Assembly: GCA_034440635.1 (NCBI GenBank)
Contig: JAOTON010001603.1
Location: 248,001-312,000 of the forward strand
DNA length: 64,000 nucleotides
Direction: 5' to 3'
Source: Lepas anatifera
Lineage: Eukaryota; Arthropoda; Thecostraca; Lepadidae
Program-made: the position numbers and the translations under genes
In this document: positions 23,842-36,207 of the stretch, in pieces
How the letters are laid out: the number at the start of each line of letters is the position of its first letter
How positions within the stretch are numbered: the first letter of the stretch is position 1
The notes under the pieces: model-generated
The model's input: only the letters and a program-made list of their open reading frames with translations
Database searches by the model: none
What the model was told of the DNA's origin: nothing

Positions 23842-24002
23842 GTGGGGTGCAGTAGGCAGCACATCGATATCCTGTGCCATAGTTCCCAGGTTCAAATTCC
23901 CGGCAGGTACATTGAATAAAGGCAACCTGACTATCCCTTCTAATAGGGTTGGCTGCGCCGTATAATCCAAAAGGTTGGTGCGTCATTAAACCTAAAAAAT
24001 CC
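23842..24002 (+). mobile_element. tRNA-derived SINE inserted in the transposon
   Basis: A 161-bp SINE with A-box-like GGTGCAGTAGGCAGC, B-box-like GGTTCAAATTCCC, the 3' module 'gttggctgcgccgtataa..ggttggtgcgtcattaaa' and an A-rich tail. A 9-bp target duplication, AAGTTATTA, is at 23833-23841 and 24003-24011. A relative lies at 37041-37212. It inserted after the 4.5-kb transposon, in its 3' non-coding part. Confidence 0.82.
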
Positions 24003-24106
24003 AAGTTATTAAGGTTCAAAGCTCGATAAATCCATATACCTTCAGTACAGGCGGTGCCCAGGAAAGGGCCAGGGGTGCCCTGGACTCACAGCATAAATCC
24101 ACGTAC

Positions 24107-24459
24107 CTTCAGTACAGGCGGTGCCCAGGAAAGGGCCAGGGGGTGCCCTGGACTCATAGAGTGTGCCCGGGTACCCAGTGCACCCACCTGACTACAGGTC
24201 AGGTGCAAATGGATTCGACGTTTTGATGTTTGTCAAAACCTTATCGTATTGCAAGGATACTGACAACAACGCATTGTTAAGTCAATGGAGACTTCAACGC
24301 CATTTTTCAGAAAACATGCCTTCAGAAAGGGCCGTTCCGCGCCCATTAAACGTGGATTCATCGGGATTTGTTTGCTTGCATCATGTTTGCAATACATCAT
24401 GACATAAAAAAATCACTACTCTTAATCCGAAAGCAGAATTTTTTTGACGACTTGGTCTA
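24107..24459 (-). repeat. right terminal inverted repeat of the 4.5-kb transposon
   Basis: A 353-bp arm, the inverse of 19920-20275, ending in CGACTTGGTCTA before TTATTCAG. Its inner ~65 bp ('ccttcagtacaggcggtgcc..ggactca') are duplicated in tandem at about 24030-24095, which the left arm lacks. Confidence 0.92.
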
Positions 24460-24790
24460 TTATTCAGTGATATGAGTCGGAGCCAAATGAAGCTTGTGAC
24501 TTGGTGGTAATACACTGATACAAATATTGGTCCCCTGGCGGGGGGAGGGGAGGGGTACACACCCCCTTCCCCGGTGACACTGTTTAGTAGCCCATCCAAT
24601 TATCTATAGGAATCATTTGAACCATGTTTTTGTCTGGTCACATTTAAGGTCACTAGAGGTAAAGGCATGTCACCATAGGGATAACAATATAACATGCTGA
24701 TGATAGTTTTCCGCCATTACATATGGACTAGAAAAGATAGAGCAAAACAAATTTATACCCTTGGAATCCTAACAGAAAACCGGAATCGAA

Positions 24791-25009
<219 letters not shown>

Positions 25010-25499
25010 CACACATAAATAGTTAGTTTGCAAACTCACTAGTTAGTTTGCAAACTACCTAGGTAGTTTGCAAATTCACTAGTTCATTTGCTGAATAGCC
25101 GAATTACTTTCGATTAGTAATCTAGAAGCTGATCCAGCTCAGTTTTGGTCTCCTAACTGATAGGCAGGCCGCTTGAGATATACAGAAATTGTCAACGAAA
25201 GGATAGCACGGTAGCCACGTAGCCTACCTGAGTACTTCTTGACATGCCAAGCATAGCCAGGAGCCAGTATAAGAATAAGGGCAGGGGCCGGGCGTGGCCT
25301 ATCCGGTCCTCTTCTTGCTGTTCAATCAAAATATGCATTATTTTAATGACGTGAGGGAAAACTGAAAGTAGTACAAGATATCATGGGCCTAAAACTGCGT
25401 TTCAAGTTGCAAAACAGAATACGCAACAGGTATTTTAGCGACGACGGCACTGCACTCTGCCTTTGTTATCACCTGAGAAAAAGCAGGAGGGGGAGAGAA

Positions 25500-26400
25500 T
25501 GGTAACGGGTACTTACCCCGTACCGGCGCAAGTTAAGGATTTTGGACCGCATATTCGTTTTTAGTAACCGGACCAGGCCCTGATACCGACTTCCTTATAG
25601 GAAGGTGGCGGATGTTAGACTCGGGACTGGTCCCCTTTTAGGCCCGGGCGGGATGTTTTGTATTTGACCCTTATCCGCTTAGTGAGGGAGTTGGATCGGA
25701 CCCCCTTGGTTTTTCGCGAATGATTCCGAGCCGATTTAAATGAGATGCGCCTGACTTTGTATAACTCTAGGCTCTAGGCTCTAGGCTGGTCAATGAGTTA
25801 TGACGTAAGTTATAAACCTATGTAAGGCTATTTTAGTCTTCTAACAAAAGACTGATACAACCAGGGCATCCACTTTTAGGCCAGGAGAATAACAAAGTCA
25901 CCACAGGTCACCAAAGGTAACGGTTTTCGAGATTGCTTGCGTTCGTACCTTTTGAAGGAGATAAGATACAACAATAAATTTGGTATCATGGTGACGAGCA
26001 TGACCCAAGGATTCAGATGATGTGCAACATCACCGTGAAATATCATTATTGAATCTTGAACTCAGATCAAGGTAAAGATTCAACCTTTCAAGGTCATGTT
26101 GCATATCACTCGAATCTTTGTGTTAAAAGAAACACATTGATGTCTTTGACTGTTCTAGGTCTTATGGTTCCCGAGTTATATAATATTTCCCTAATGAATC
26201 AAAATTTACCCGTTTTGACCCTGTTACGTTACGGGTCAATGGATATGGTTCAAACTCGGATTTTGATTACAGGACGGTAAGGCCCAGCACCGTTTCAATT
26301 TTTTCCGTACCATATCCGGTTCCTGAAATCGTGGGAGGGATCTTATCGGACCCCCCACCGGGTGATGTTGGGTGCGGAGAGCCCAGGCGGTGCCGGGTTA
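25500..26400 (+). repeat. diverged interspersed repeat, family G copy 2
   Basis: Colinear match to 6950-7870, including 'attccgagccgatttaaatg', 'atggttcccgagttat' and 'gagcccaggcggt' blocks. It is non-coding. Confidence 0.5.
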
Positions 26401-26597
26401 ATGGACGTGAAATATTTTCAAACTGAAAAATAAAACAATGCAGAAGTGAATCTGGAATTTCCTCGAGGATGACGAGGATGTAAGTCTCGAGATCCCCGCC
26501 GGGAAAGGGGCGCACGCAAATCTTCTTTTATTGAGCGTTAACTATCTGCAAGCGGAGTCATTTATGCCTGCTTATTAATTTCATATGTTCAGGGGCC

Positions 26598-26850
26598 GCG
26601 AAACCAACTATTCGGGGCCCTGAGATCAATTCTGGGAGCCCTCGAGACCAGCTCTGGGGCCTCCGAGACTAATTCTCTGCGTTCCCAAGACCAAGGCTTG
26701 GGGTTCCCGGAATCAGCTATTGGGCCCCTTAGACAAATTATGTGGGGTCCCCGAGACCAGCCCTTGGGGTCCACAGACAAACTCCTAAGGACTCCAGGCG
26801 AACTCTTAGGGGCTCCAGACCTACTCTTGGGGTCCCCTAGAACAACATTC
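26598..26850. repeat. degenerate ~32-bp minisatellite
   Basis: Around eight imperfect units of the type 'ggggcctccgagactaa', 'ggggtccccgagaccagc' repeat every ~30-34 bp. The open frame across them is repeat-driven. Confidence 0.75.
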
Positions 26851-27604
26851 CGGTGGCATCTGAGTTTCCCGGGAACAGCCATCAGACATCATTTGGGACC
26901 CATGCGGGAGGGGGAGGGTTCGGCTTTGCAATGCTAAGCTCAGCCCACGGGGGTCTCTCCTACCGACCCCCCGCCACTTGAATCTGCCCCTGAATGGGAT
27001 AAAAACCCATAAACATGCGCCTCCGAGTAGGCACCTCCTGGCTTCCAGGTGCGTCACCTTCGGTAAATAAGTAAGAAAGCCAGCGTATCTTCAAACTACA
27101 AACGGCAGAAAGTGCCCTTTTTAGATCCAATCAATTTCCAAATGTGACTTATTTTTTATTATACTGGCTCCTGGCTATGTTTGGCATGTCAAGAAGTACT
27201 CAGGTAGGCTACGTGGCTACCGTGCTATCTTTTCGTTGACGATTTCGTTATATCTCAGGCGGCCTGCCCATCAGTTAGGGAGACCGAAACTGAGCTGAAC
27301 TAGCTTCTACATTATTAATCGAAAGTAATTCGGCAGTTCCGCAACTGAACTAGTGAATTTGCAAACTCCCTAGGTAGTTTGTAAATTAACTAGTGAGTTT
27401 GCAAACTAACTAGTTAGCTTGCAAATTATCTGATCAGTCAGGGAGTTTACAAACTGCTTAGTTTGTAAACTAACTAGGGTGTTCGCAAACTCACTGATTG
27501 GTCCGGGAGTTCGCAAACTAACGGATTTCGCATGCTAACTGGAACATGATGATGATTGGGGTTTTCGGGCACGTCAGCTGCTGAGGCTATATGTGCCGCT
27601 AACT

Positions 27605-27607
<3 letters not shown>

Positions 27608-27650
<43 letters not shown>

Positions 27651-27651
27651 A
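27608..27651. repeat. (CA)n-(TA)n microsatellite
   Basis: A CA run of about 17 units followed by TA, mirroring the left border at 24794-25009. Confidence 0.95.
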
Positions 27652-28094
27652 TTTGAACTTGTTAGGTGAAATCTGGCTCGGTCTAGGGTTTGACCTTACC
27701 TGAGGTCCGGCAAACGGTAAATTAAGTCAAAATGCATATCATCAGAACTACAAGGACAATGCCAACCTAATGTCGTAAAAATAGCCGCTCTACCTCCTGC
27801 TATTACTAAGTTATTCGTTTAAACCATTTTCCCATGTATTTCCTGTGGAGAGGTCATGACTCGTACCTGACATTAGGTTACCGATATAAGAAATACCGGA
27901 ATATGTTTTGTAAAATTATGTGGGGCCATTATGTGATGAGTTTCAATTGGATAGGTCCACCCTGTTCTGACTTATGCCAACTTTAACTTTTTTAGGTGAG
28001 GTCAGTTGACCTGCACTGGTGACCTGGCCTGAGATTACCCAGCCTTAAAATGTTCCAAAGGTTGTAAAAGTGATCAGGAAAAAGGTATACCAAG

Positions 28095-28221
28095 CAGAGT
28101 TGTGCGTTTCAAAATTTTCTTGAGTCAACTCAACTCAACTCAAGTGCTGAGAGCGGTTGACTCAACTCCAACTCAACTCAACTAAAACTTTGGCTCATTT
28201 TCAAAATAAAATAAATAAATG

Positions 28222-28260
<39 letters not shown>

Positions 28261-29671
28261 AATTAAGGAATAAATCAATAAAGTGGCAAAACCAAGCTGT
28301 TCAGAAAGTCTGACATGGAGCGGAATATGAATAGAAACAAAATTAATCCATTGGCATTCAAACAATGGTTAACAATTAGCCAAGAACCATGAATAACTTT
28401 TTAATTCTTCCAGACTGTCACTGCCCAAAAAAAGCTACCACATGTTGCAATTATTTCTAAAATATTATATCTCAGGCGGCATATTAAACTAGGTAAATGA
28501 AATGGAAAGGAACCTAAAAGGGCTAAGGTTACACCAACACAGGAAAAAATTGAGCCTCCATACCAATATTGTCAAAAAGGTCCAAGCTATAAAGCATGAT
28601 ATAAACAGTATTTGTAGGGATTGTACAGGTATTGTTTTTTTCTATTAAAGAACGATGCGAAATAATTTTTATAGATAACACATTACTATGCCATGAGTTT
28701 AATCAAAAGTTAAGCAATAATTACTATAATATCTTGCTGCAATTGCTAATTTTAAGAACTAAAGCAGACACTAAAAAAGTATACCATATGTGACAAAGAA
28801 CAATAGAAATAAAAATTCTATCAACATGTTGGATTTTATTATATTCATATTTTAAACCCAATCCATTTTTGTAGATTGAGAACCTTCAATACAGTACCTA
28901 CCTAACGCTCTTCAAAACTGGAGCACGATTTCATAGAAAATTTACAATGTATAGCTTTCTAAATAAAACACGGACGCCAGGCGAGGGTCTCTGATCAGAC
29001 AAATCCAGTAGCTCAGTTGAATTTGTTCTTCAAAGACAGCAATTGCGCACACACTATTCTCAGACGAAGACCACTGACGACAACAATCAGCGCAATCAGC
29101 GACGATGAAGTATGTTGTTGGAGTGGTTGGAGTAAAGAAGTAGTGTTAAATATTGAAGATGAAAAGGTTTTTGAGAGATTTGAAATATATTCTGTGGTGC
29201 GTTCCACTACTTCAAATGTTTAAGACAAGGCCAGTGATAGGAACCTGTTAAATTTTTCGAGAATATGTATGACTTGAGCCTAGGGATTTCTTGAGACAGG
29301 ATGGCCCTTTGAAATAAGCAATTGAGCCATATAATTATTGATATTTTGAAACAAATTGAATCTTTGATTTAAACAATTAAAATTCTGGTGGGAAAAGGTA
29401 TTTAAAAAAGGTTAAAGGAGGTTTGCAAAAGGAAGGCAAATTCAAACACTTTTACTCGACATCATGTTTACCTGTTGAGCCAATTTTTTCGTCAACTCAT
29501 TTGACTCGCTGTCTTCACAACTCAACTCAACTCGACTCATTGACGTGTTGTGAACCGTCTCAACTCAACTCAACTCACTTGTCAATTGTTTTTCGACTCA
29601 ACTCAACTCAACTCAGAGTCGAATGAGTCAGAATTTGAATTAAACTCTGACTCGCGAGCCGCACAACTCTG
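28095..29671. mobile_element. hAT-like non-autonomous element, 1.58 kb
   Basis: Terminal repeats CAGAGTTGTGCG and CGCACAACTCTG with a perfect 8-bp duplication ATACCAAG (28087-28094 and 29672-29679), a hAT signature. Subterminal arrays of CAACT (28127-28190, 29515-29620) are inverted-like iterons. The interior is AT-rich with a TA run at 28228-28258. No transposase remnant is recognisable. It interrupts the family A MITE, whose sequence resumes immediately after the duplication. Confidence 0.9.
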
Positions 29672-29767
29672 ATACCAAGTAGGGTGGTGCTACACGCCGC
29701 CGTTTTTATTATATCCAAAAAACCGAGGGTGGGCGGGTACCCACCTCCCCGTCAATGCGCGTGTTAA

Positions 29768-30823
29768 GTTCCTCACGCACTTGTAGAAAAAACAATAAGC
29801 TCTGTAGATCAATACTATTTCTAAGGATTCTCCTCTTTATATGTTAGATATTTTGGCGTGAAACACTTGCTGCTGAATGAACTGTATTCTATGAAGAGAA
29901 TCTCTAAGAGTTATTGTCGACCAGCCGAATCTTTTCTCTTCTACACCTGTGTGTGAATTCGAAAACCTTGGAATATGAAAGGTGTGCGATCCAAATCTCC
30001 CTCAGCAACCCAAACCACTCAACACAGAAGTAGAAATTAGAAAATATGTTTTTGTCAGGTGCAGAAGGTCTGCGGCCCGGACAACATTAGTGCTCGGGTC
30101 ATAAAGAGTGCCGAGACGATCTCGCATATCCTCTCTCAATTTTTTTTCTCGGAAATTTGTAGATATGAGAGTCTTCCCGAGCAGGTGGGCGGAAGGCATA
30201 TCAGAAGAACGTTATAAATTCACTGGGGAGTTTTCCTGTGTGCGCTGACGAGCATAACCTAAAAAAGACCGCGTGCCTCATCGCCCCCACGCAGGGTTTT
30301 TCCCACTGGTCTACGGGCGTGAAGTTTAGTTGAACACCCTGAATAAGGTACCCTGCCTCGTTAGTTTTAATTGCACACCTACACTCTGCGGTGTATTTCC
30401 CGGTTTCCGGTAGAATGTTCGGCAGGTGCTATATCTCGTAACCTGACGAACAAATCAGCTAAATAAGCATTCAGCTAAAGACGATTCCTGCCGACTTATA
30501 ATATGCGTGTGCAGCTCAAGAACCTAAACAGCTAAAGGGGAGCAAAATCGTAAGGAAGTCGTATTTCACGAGGAGTCAATACTTCCAACAGAGACAAAAA
30601 AGGTATCATTGTGAGGCTGCTATGATTGAGTTCCTGAAAACGCAACATGCGATATACATCCGAACTGCACATTGGGCCCTTTGCAACATGTTTTCATAAC
30701 TTTTCGTCACGACGTCTTATTCTTGTCAAGTCAAACATCTACATCCCCTTTTCGGACTGGACAAAAAAGGATCATAATGACAGACAACGATGATTTATTT
30801 AGAATCACGACACAAATTCTGTA
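29768..30823. other. 1.06 kb without a gene
   Basis: Nothing recognisable beyond short open frames. No repeat family seen elsewhere in the window is present. Confidence 0.4.
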
Positions 30824-31842
30824 TTAACCCTCGCCCCACCGGGGGGCATCGATGGCCCCCTAAGGTTTTTCCGGGATAGCAGAAAAACGACGAGGCGCAG
30901 CACCGCGGTTGAGGACTCTATCTCTCACTGCATCATTTTCCCATCATCCCTGAAATTTTTACCCCGGGTCACCCAAGGTCAGGTCACCAGACGAGGTCAA
31001 CCAAGGTCACCTCACTTCACCTTTAGAGCTCTGTAAGAGCTACATTTCAAAGTCGATCGATTTGAAACTTCCTACACTTCATGACCCCTCCAGGGTCTAC
31101 AAGGTGTATATCCGGGATTTTTCGATTTCGTGCCCTGAGGTCAGGTCACGAGGCGACCTCTCCCATTGGAAAAGCATAGGGGAAAAGCTATTTCATGATA
31201 TAAAAGCCACAAAAATGATTGCAAATACTCAGACTGCTCAGAACAACGTTTTTGGGCACCCTTTCACGGATCCCAGGGGTCATATTTACCCTTTGACTTT
31301 TCCAAGGTCATCCAAGGTCACCAGAGGTCAAAAACAGTATTTTGACAATAACTTTTTACCTAATTGAGCTAGAGCGGTGAAACAAACACCATCGTGTTTG
31401 CCTTGTCACTGGCTTTCATTTCATATACGGCAAGGCCACTTTTTGACCTTTCGTAACCTTAGGTCACGAGGTGACCTCTGGCGGTCAAACCACTGGCGGG
31501 AGGTCTTTACGTTCCGCATAGCGGAAAAAGTTCAGGAAATTTGGTATCAAATGTACTTTACCAGGCCTCAATAGCTCTAATGACAAGAGTTATGCCCAGT
31601 TTGCTTAATCATTGCATATTTGAGTGAAAATAGCCGATCTTGACCTAATTTGACCTCTGGAGGTCAAACCATTGACCTGAGCACTAAAACATGTGAAGTA
31701 ATTTCTTACTGAATTCACGCGAGCTTTCTATTGCACTTTGCAGATTTGCGCTAACGCCCATATTTTCGGAGTTAGAGGGGGGCCATCGATGCCCCCCGGT
31801 GGGGCGAAGGTGGCGCCGGACCCCCGGTGGGGTGCGGGTTAA
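30824..31842 (+). mobile_element. TTAA-flanked MITE, family B copy 1
   Basis: A 1,019-bp element bounded by TTAA (30824-30827 and 31839-31842), starting TTAACCCTCGCCCCACCGG and ending CCCGGTGGGGTGCGGGTTAA. Subterminal palindromes surround ATCGAT. AGGTCA occurs at 31305, 31315 and 31325, i.e. three half-sites with 4-bp spacers. More AGGTCA motifs lie near 30970-31015. TTAACCCT termini recall piggyBac-type elements. No protein is encoded. Confidence 0.87.
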
Positions 31843-31959
31843 GTGCATTTCAATGCTTAGATACTTGGTCACCGCAAGGGATACCGTACCCCTGCACTCT
31901 GCAGTCTTTGCCTTATTCCGTTGGTTTTTGTTTTGCATCCGTTGAGGTTGGCATGTGGG

Positions 31960-32135
31960 CAGTGTCAGATCCAGGACTTAATTGGGGGGGAGGCTAGAGA
32001 TCTCGAGCCTCCCCGGCCATCGTCTCAGATCATCATCCGCTTACGTGTTAACTATAGACACTCGGACCTTTCGGAGGGGCTTGAGCCCCCAGCTCGGAAC
32101 TGCCACAGACTTCGGCAATATTCCAGCCGCCACTG
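31960..32135. mobile_element. hAT-like MITE, family C copy 4
   Basis: A 176-bp element, CAGTGTCAGATCCAGGA at the left and CCAGCCGCCACTG at the right. Flanks CATGTGGG (31952-31959) and CACGTGGG (32136-32143) differ at one base of 8. Confidence 0.65.
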
Positions 32136-32143
32136 CACGTGGG

Positions 32144-34206
32144 CATTATGGTGTCACCACTTCACTGCAAACGCAACGATAAGAAAAACTGAATGGATTC
32201 CTCATTAGTAAAGAGCGAAGCTTTCGGTTATTTATTAGCAGATTTCGTCAGCGTGTCCGGTATAGAACGCGATAGGTAATCGGATCGAATAAGATTCATA
32301 CTTCATTCGATTACCAAGAGGCGTCGCCACCGGGTGGTCTGAGCCCTCCCCTGCCCTCGAAACGTAGGGGCCGATCCCCCCAATTTTAGTAGGATTTATT
32401 GTTGAAATGTCTGATTTTAGGACGAAAATGATCCCTTTTGCTATTTTCATGACAATGCACTGGTGTTTGATACCACAGGGTAGACCTTCCTTATCTAGGG
32501 TCCTTGTCATAGCATTGCCTTACACGGGATTGACCAAACATAGAGATAGACAGACATTAAACTGTGGTGAAAACACACACTTTTGGAGAATCGTTCCAGC
32601 TAAATTTTGTTTTGTACATTAGATCATGATGAATCTGAACATAGTACTCAGAAATGTCACAGACTTTGGCAATATTCGACGGATTTCTATTTTATACTGC
32701 TCCAATTTTACCGTTTGAACTTATTTCCCGTTCCGGTTTACAAAGTTCATAAATGGATGAGACACTACCTTATTTGAAATTTCTAGACAAAGTAAATCAG
32801 TTGAAACGTGTCGGTGATCAATAAAATATACCCTTAATGAGTTATCCGAAGTTTAATTTTCTGTTTGCTGTTTCTGAATTATTTGCTGAGTACAATATTG
32901 TGTGGCAAAAGTTTTTTCCGCTGCGAGACACCCGCGTAACAGTCGTCCCTTACGGGTGTAGGACTGCGGTAGGAGCGCTCAAGGATGTATTCGATTATTC
33001 AGGCTATTACAATTTTGCACCAACTACAATTTAAATGCGAAATCCTTATACTTTGACCATGCAGAACCTATCGGCCTGGCATATCAAATCAGCATAACTC
33101 GGGTCTTATTGGAGGAGGTGTTGCAATTCTTGTCGTGTGTGGATAGCTTTTTCAATCTACCGCGTGAAGGTTTGTTGAGTTGTGTTGAGTTGTGAGTCGT
33201 TCATGGAGCTATTCTATTTCGTATAAATTATTCAATTTTAGCAAAAATAAAAGATGAAACACGAGGAATACACATTTCTGCCTGACTTGGGTCTTAACCT
33301 TCTGCGTCGGATGTTATAGCACAATACTTTGGGAAATACTGTCCGTGAGGGAATATAAGCGAACACCTTCCTAAACCCAAGAAACACACAACAGTTTATC
33401 CAATCTCTTCTTCCTGCGAAGCATTGAGAGCCTGTCTGCCGAACTCAGCTGAAAGTTATCATTGTCCCTCAAAATAGGCTTCGGTGTCTGATAAGCCGGA
33501 GCCCCTCTTGTGGAATTGTATCCTTCACAGGGCTTTGCATCTGATGTGAATGCCTCTGCCACATGTCCGCACGTGGGATTCGTATTCCCAGCGTGTATGA
33601 ATAGGTCGTTGGCAAACCACGACGTTGAACAGTGACGGCTTTCTAAAGACCCGTTTTTCTTCTCTTCTGCTTATCTAGAAATCTTCTGTTGCTTATATTT
33701 ACATACAGTGGTTCTGATTTGTTATTAGCACTCACCCCGGTGGTTTTCGTCAGCTCTGAGCGCTGTCTTAGGTAGCCATATACTCTTTGAGAAAAAAACT
33801 AATGGTGGAAGTAGGAAAGAAGGGTTCACCAACAAAAGCCACTTTTTTCGGAGGGATTGAAATCTGACTCGAGGAGTTAGGTTGAAGGACCAGTGACTAA
33901 GGTCAGGGTGGAATATGTATTCCTAGTGCTCTTTCAGATTCTTCCCATAAAAATAATGACTTGAACTAAGTAGCAATCCCATAAGCTCGGTACAATTACT
34001 GAAATATTTAGGCGACAAATGACCGAACCCGCAAGCAAGGCCAGCTTGCTAAGTTCTAGTGTGCATATGGGGACATGGGCTGGCCTAAAAACACTGAGAA
34101 GTTAACCCATCTCGTCTAAACATTGCTGCAGTTAGATCTGCCCCTGTTATCAGTGTCTCTACATCGTAATTGTAACGCGCTGAGTCGTGTGACCCGTGCT
34201 CGGCAG
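32144..34206. other. 2.06 kb without a recognised gene, upstream of the first SDR exon found
   Basis: No SDR exon with the TGxxxGIG cofactor motif was seen here. A minus-strand frame at 33371-33562 (Arg/Lys-rich, 63 codons) is open but unrecognised. Confidence 0.4.
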
Positions 34207-34317
34207 GTGTCGATTCTGGTCAACAACGCTGGCATCGTGACTGGCAAGAGTCTGCTGGATATCCCCGACCATCTCATCACCAAGACCATGGAGGTCAACG
34301 TGCTCGCCCATTTCTGG
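34207..34317 (+). CDS. SDR16C-like short-chain dehydrogenase (gene 1), NNAG exon
   Basis: The exon encodes 37 residues, [13 protein letters not shown] to NVLAHFW, between GCTCGGCAG and GTGAGA, phase 0 at both ends. NNAG is the conserved SDR structural/active-site motif, and '[11 protein letters not shown]' plus 'VN.LAHFW' are typical of the SDR16C/17-beta-HSD11/RDH10-like group. These are membrane-bound NAD(P)-dependent oxidoreductases acting on retinoids, steroids or lipids. The upstream exon(s) with the Rossmann motif were not found in the 34 kb to the left. They may lie outside the window, or the gene may be incomplete. Confidence 0.9.
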
Positions 34318-35316
34318 GTGAGAGCGGTTGTTTCCTCTGCGTTGGTGTGTCTATGAGGCCGCGCAGCCCACCGTTCCATTGCCTGGCTAATCGCGGTCCG
34401 CTGGTGCCCGTGTGGTGTGGGCGGCGTCATGGGTGTATTCCTGACTAACGTGATCATGAAGTGAGTTGGTAACAGCTCTCAAGTATAGGGCACTCTACCA
34501 CACGCGCACCACGGTCGCAACCTGGCTAGTAAAGTATGCCATGGTTAGGAAAATACAGATCCAACCCGGTACACCTGCAAAGTTTTTCCATCAAATCCAA
34601 GCCTGTCTGTTTACAAATCACGGTTATCAATTCCTGTCTGATCCACGTTCGTATGCCACTCGATGGTCCCGGGCTAGGTGCACAACGGTTTGGATGTATC
34701 AATGCTTTTCACCAAAAAGGCTACAACAGTCATGCTGACAGGCTTGGAGAAACGTGTTTGCATAAGAGCTCTCTGAAGAAGAAATCATCTCGGATGAAGC
34801 CGTCCTGAACAGGAGTTGGATTTGGTAGTTTATAGAGTGTAAGTAAAAGTTCTGTCGCGATAATCAAATGGTGTTTATACAAGAAGTGCAACCAATTATT
34901 CCTACTTCGATTTCATCAATATAGAACATATGCAATGCGTTTCTATGAAGTGCATCGTTTAGCCCCTGCCCTTAACTTGTTTTGCAACTTCAATGACACC
35001 TAATGTTGTCTGCAGCTGAATGAGTTTTCGCTCAGGGCCGATTACAGCATTAAATTCACATTCCAAATTCGGGTTGCCCCCTTGAGCGTGGAAAATATTA
35101 GTATAAATGCAACTGGAATATAACAGTCTTGCATAATTTTTATGTCTAGTAAATATTTATGTATCAGAAAAGTTCAAGTTGAGAAAATAACTAACTTTCC
35201 CGCCTTTCTTTTTTGCTATCTGCGACGACTTATCATACAAACTGCCGCTGTAGCTGTAATATCAGCTGCTGAACTTTTGTTTGGATCAGTGTTGTGTTCC
35301 TGCATGTGGGAGAAAA

Positions 35317-35701
35317 CAGTGGCGGATCCAAGAGGGGAAAGGCATTTGCCCCCCCCAACGGAAAAGCTTGAGGCAAAACTGTTTTTGCCCCCCCCACCCC
35401 CAAGTGATCGACCTCCTTTTCTCTCCCTCCTTTTTAGTTTATAAGCAAGATTTTGGTACCTGAACTCTCAACTCCAAACATAACCAGTTATGTTTAGTGT
35501 AAATATTAGGCCTTGGATTGGAAAAAGGATCTCGAGCCCATCTTTTTCACCTCGTGACGTTTTTTTGCTTTCGTCTCAAATACCCCAAATTTTTTATCGG
35601 CAAGTGATATTGTAGCGCAGCTTTCACGGTGTGCCTTTTTTGCTTTTGGACTTTTGACTTTGGTTTGCCCCTCTCAAACCGACCGGCTAGATCCGCTACT
35701 G
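35317..35701. mobile_element. hAT-like MITE, family C copy 3 (SDR intron)
   Basis: A 385-bp element starting CAGTGGCGGATCCAAG and ending GCTAGATCCGCTACTG. Flanks GGAGAAAA (35309-35316) and GAAGAAAA (35702-35709) match at 7 of 8 positions. The interior has C-rich runs. Confidence 0.75.
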
Positions 35702-36207
35702 GAAGAAAACAATATCTGCCAGGCTGATGATGGTGAAAGACCATTCTTTTACACATATGTACCTATATTCCGGTCCCTTTCAAAAATTGGTAACAATAGA
35801 CATTCCTATATGGATGTATATCTACATGTGTCTATTTACTTGAAGGTCCGTCGAAATTGAAGTAAGACGGTATAGTATTAGATTCGAGCATTGGCTCATA
35901 TTATTTTCAGACTCAGTTGAAACATGCTCCATGATTGAAGGAGCACGCATTTGACTTAATGCGTTGTATTTCCCCTCCCTGCTGACCCCATCTCACAGCT
36001 GAACATGATGCGCTCTTGCAGCGGTGGAATTGTGTTTATTTGTTTGGGAACTATGGCTTGTAACGTTCCCCTCCCCCCTCCCCCACCCTCCATGTGGGTC
36101 CCGATTCTCCTTACCTAATACTTATTCACATCTCCCCTTCTGGGCAGGGTACACCCTGACCCAGCTCCCTTCCCACCAGAAGTGAACGCTCTGTGTGGCC
36201 TCGGCAG

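Larger units (their letters stand above)
19920..24459 (+). mobile_element. complete hAT-like DNA transposon with ~355-bp terminal inverted repeats
   Basis: A 4,540-bp element. The left terminus TAGACCAAGTCGTCAAAAAA is repeated in inverse at the right end (24459 leftwards), and the inverted arms extend about 355 bp. Both sides carry the perfect 8-bp duplication TTATTCAG (19912-19919 and 24460-24467). Inside is one intact two-exon gene for a 799-residue transposase-like protein. A SINE (23842-24002) has inserted downstream of that gene. hAT and P elements make 8-bp duplications, and the protein points to hAT. The long arms and cysteine-rich N-terminus are not typical of named hAT groups I know. 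Confidence 0.9.
25020..27540. mobile_element. 2.5-kb inverted-repeat element with 20-bp palindromic iterons
   Basis: The arms at 25020-25275 and 27158-27540 are inverse copies. 'Ctgatgggcaggccgcctga' and 'cttcttgacatgccaa' type blocks match over ~190 bp at near 88% by eye. Each outer side carries repeats of the palindrome GTTTGCAAAC, spaced exactly 20 bp at 25027, 25047 and 25067, and irregular on the right. The interior has a family G repeat and a minisatellite but no open gene. It probably is a non-autonomous transposon inserted in the family A MITE. Exact ends are unresolved. Confidence 0.65.
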
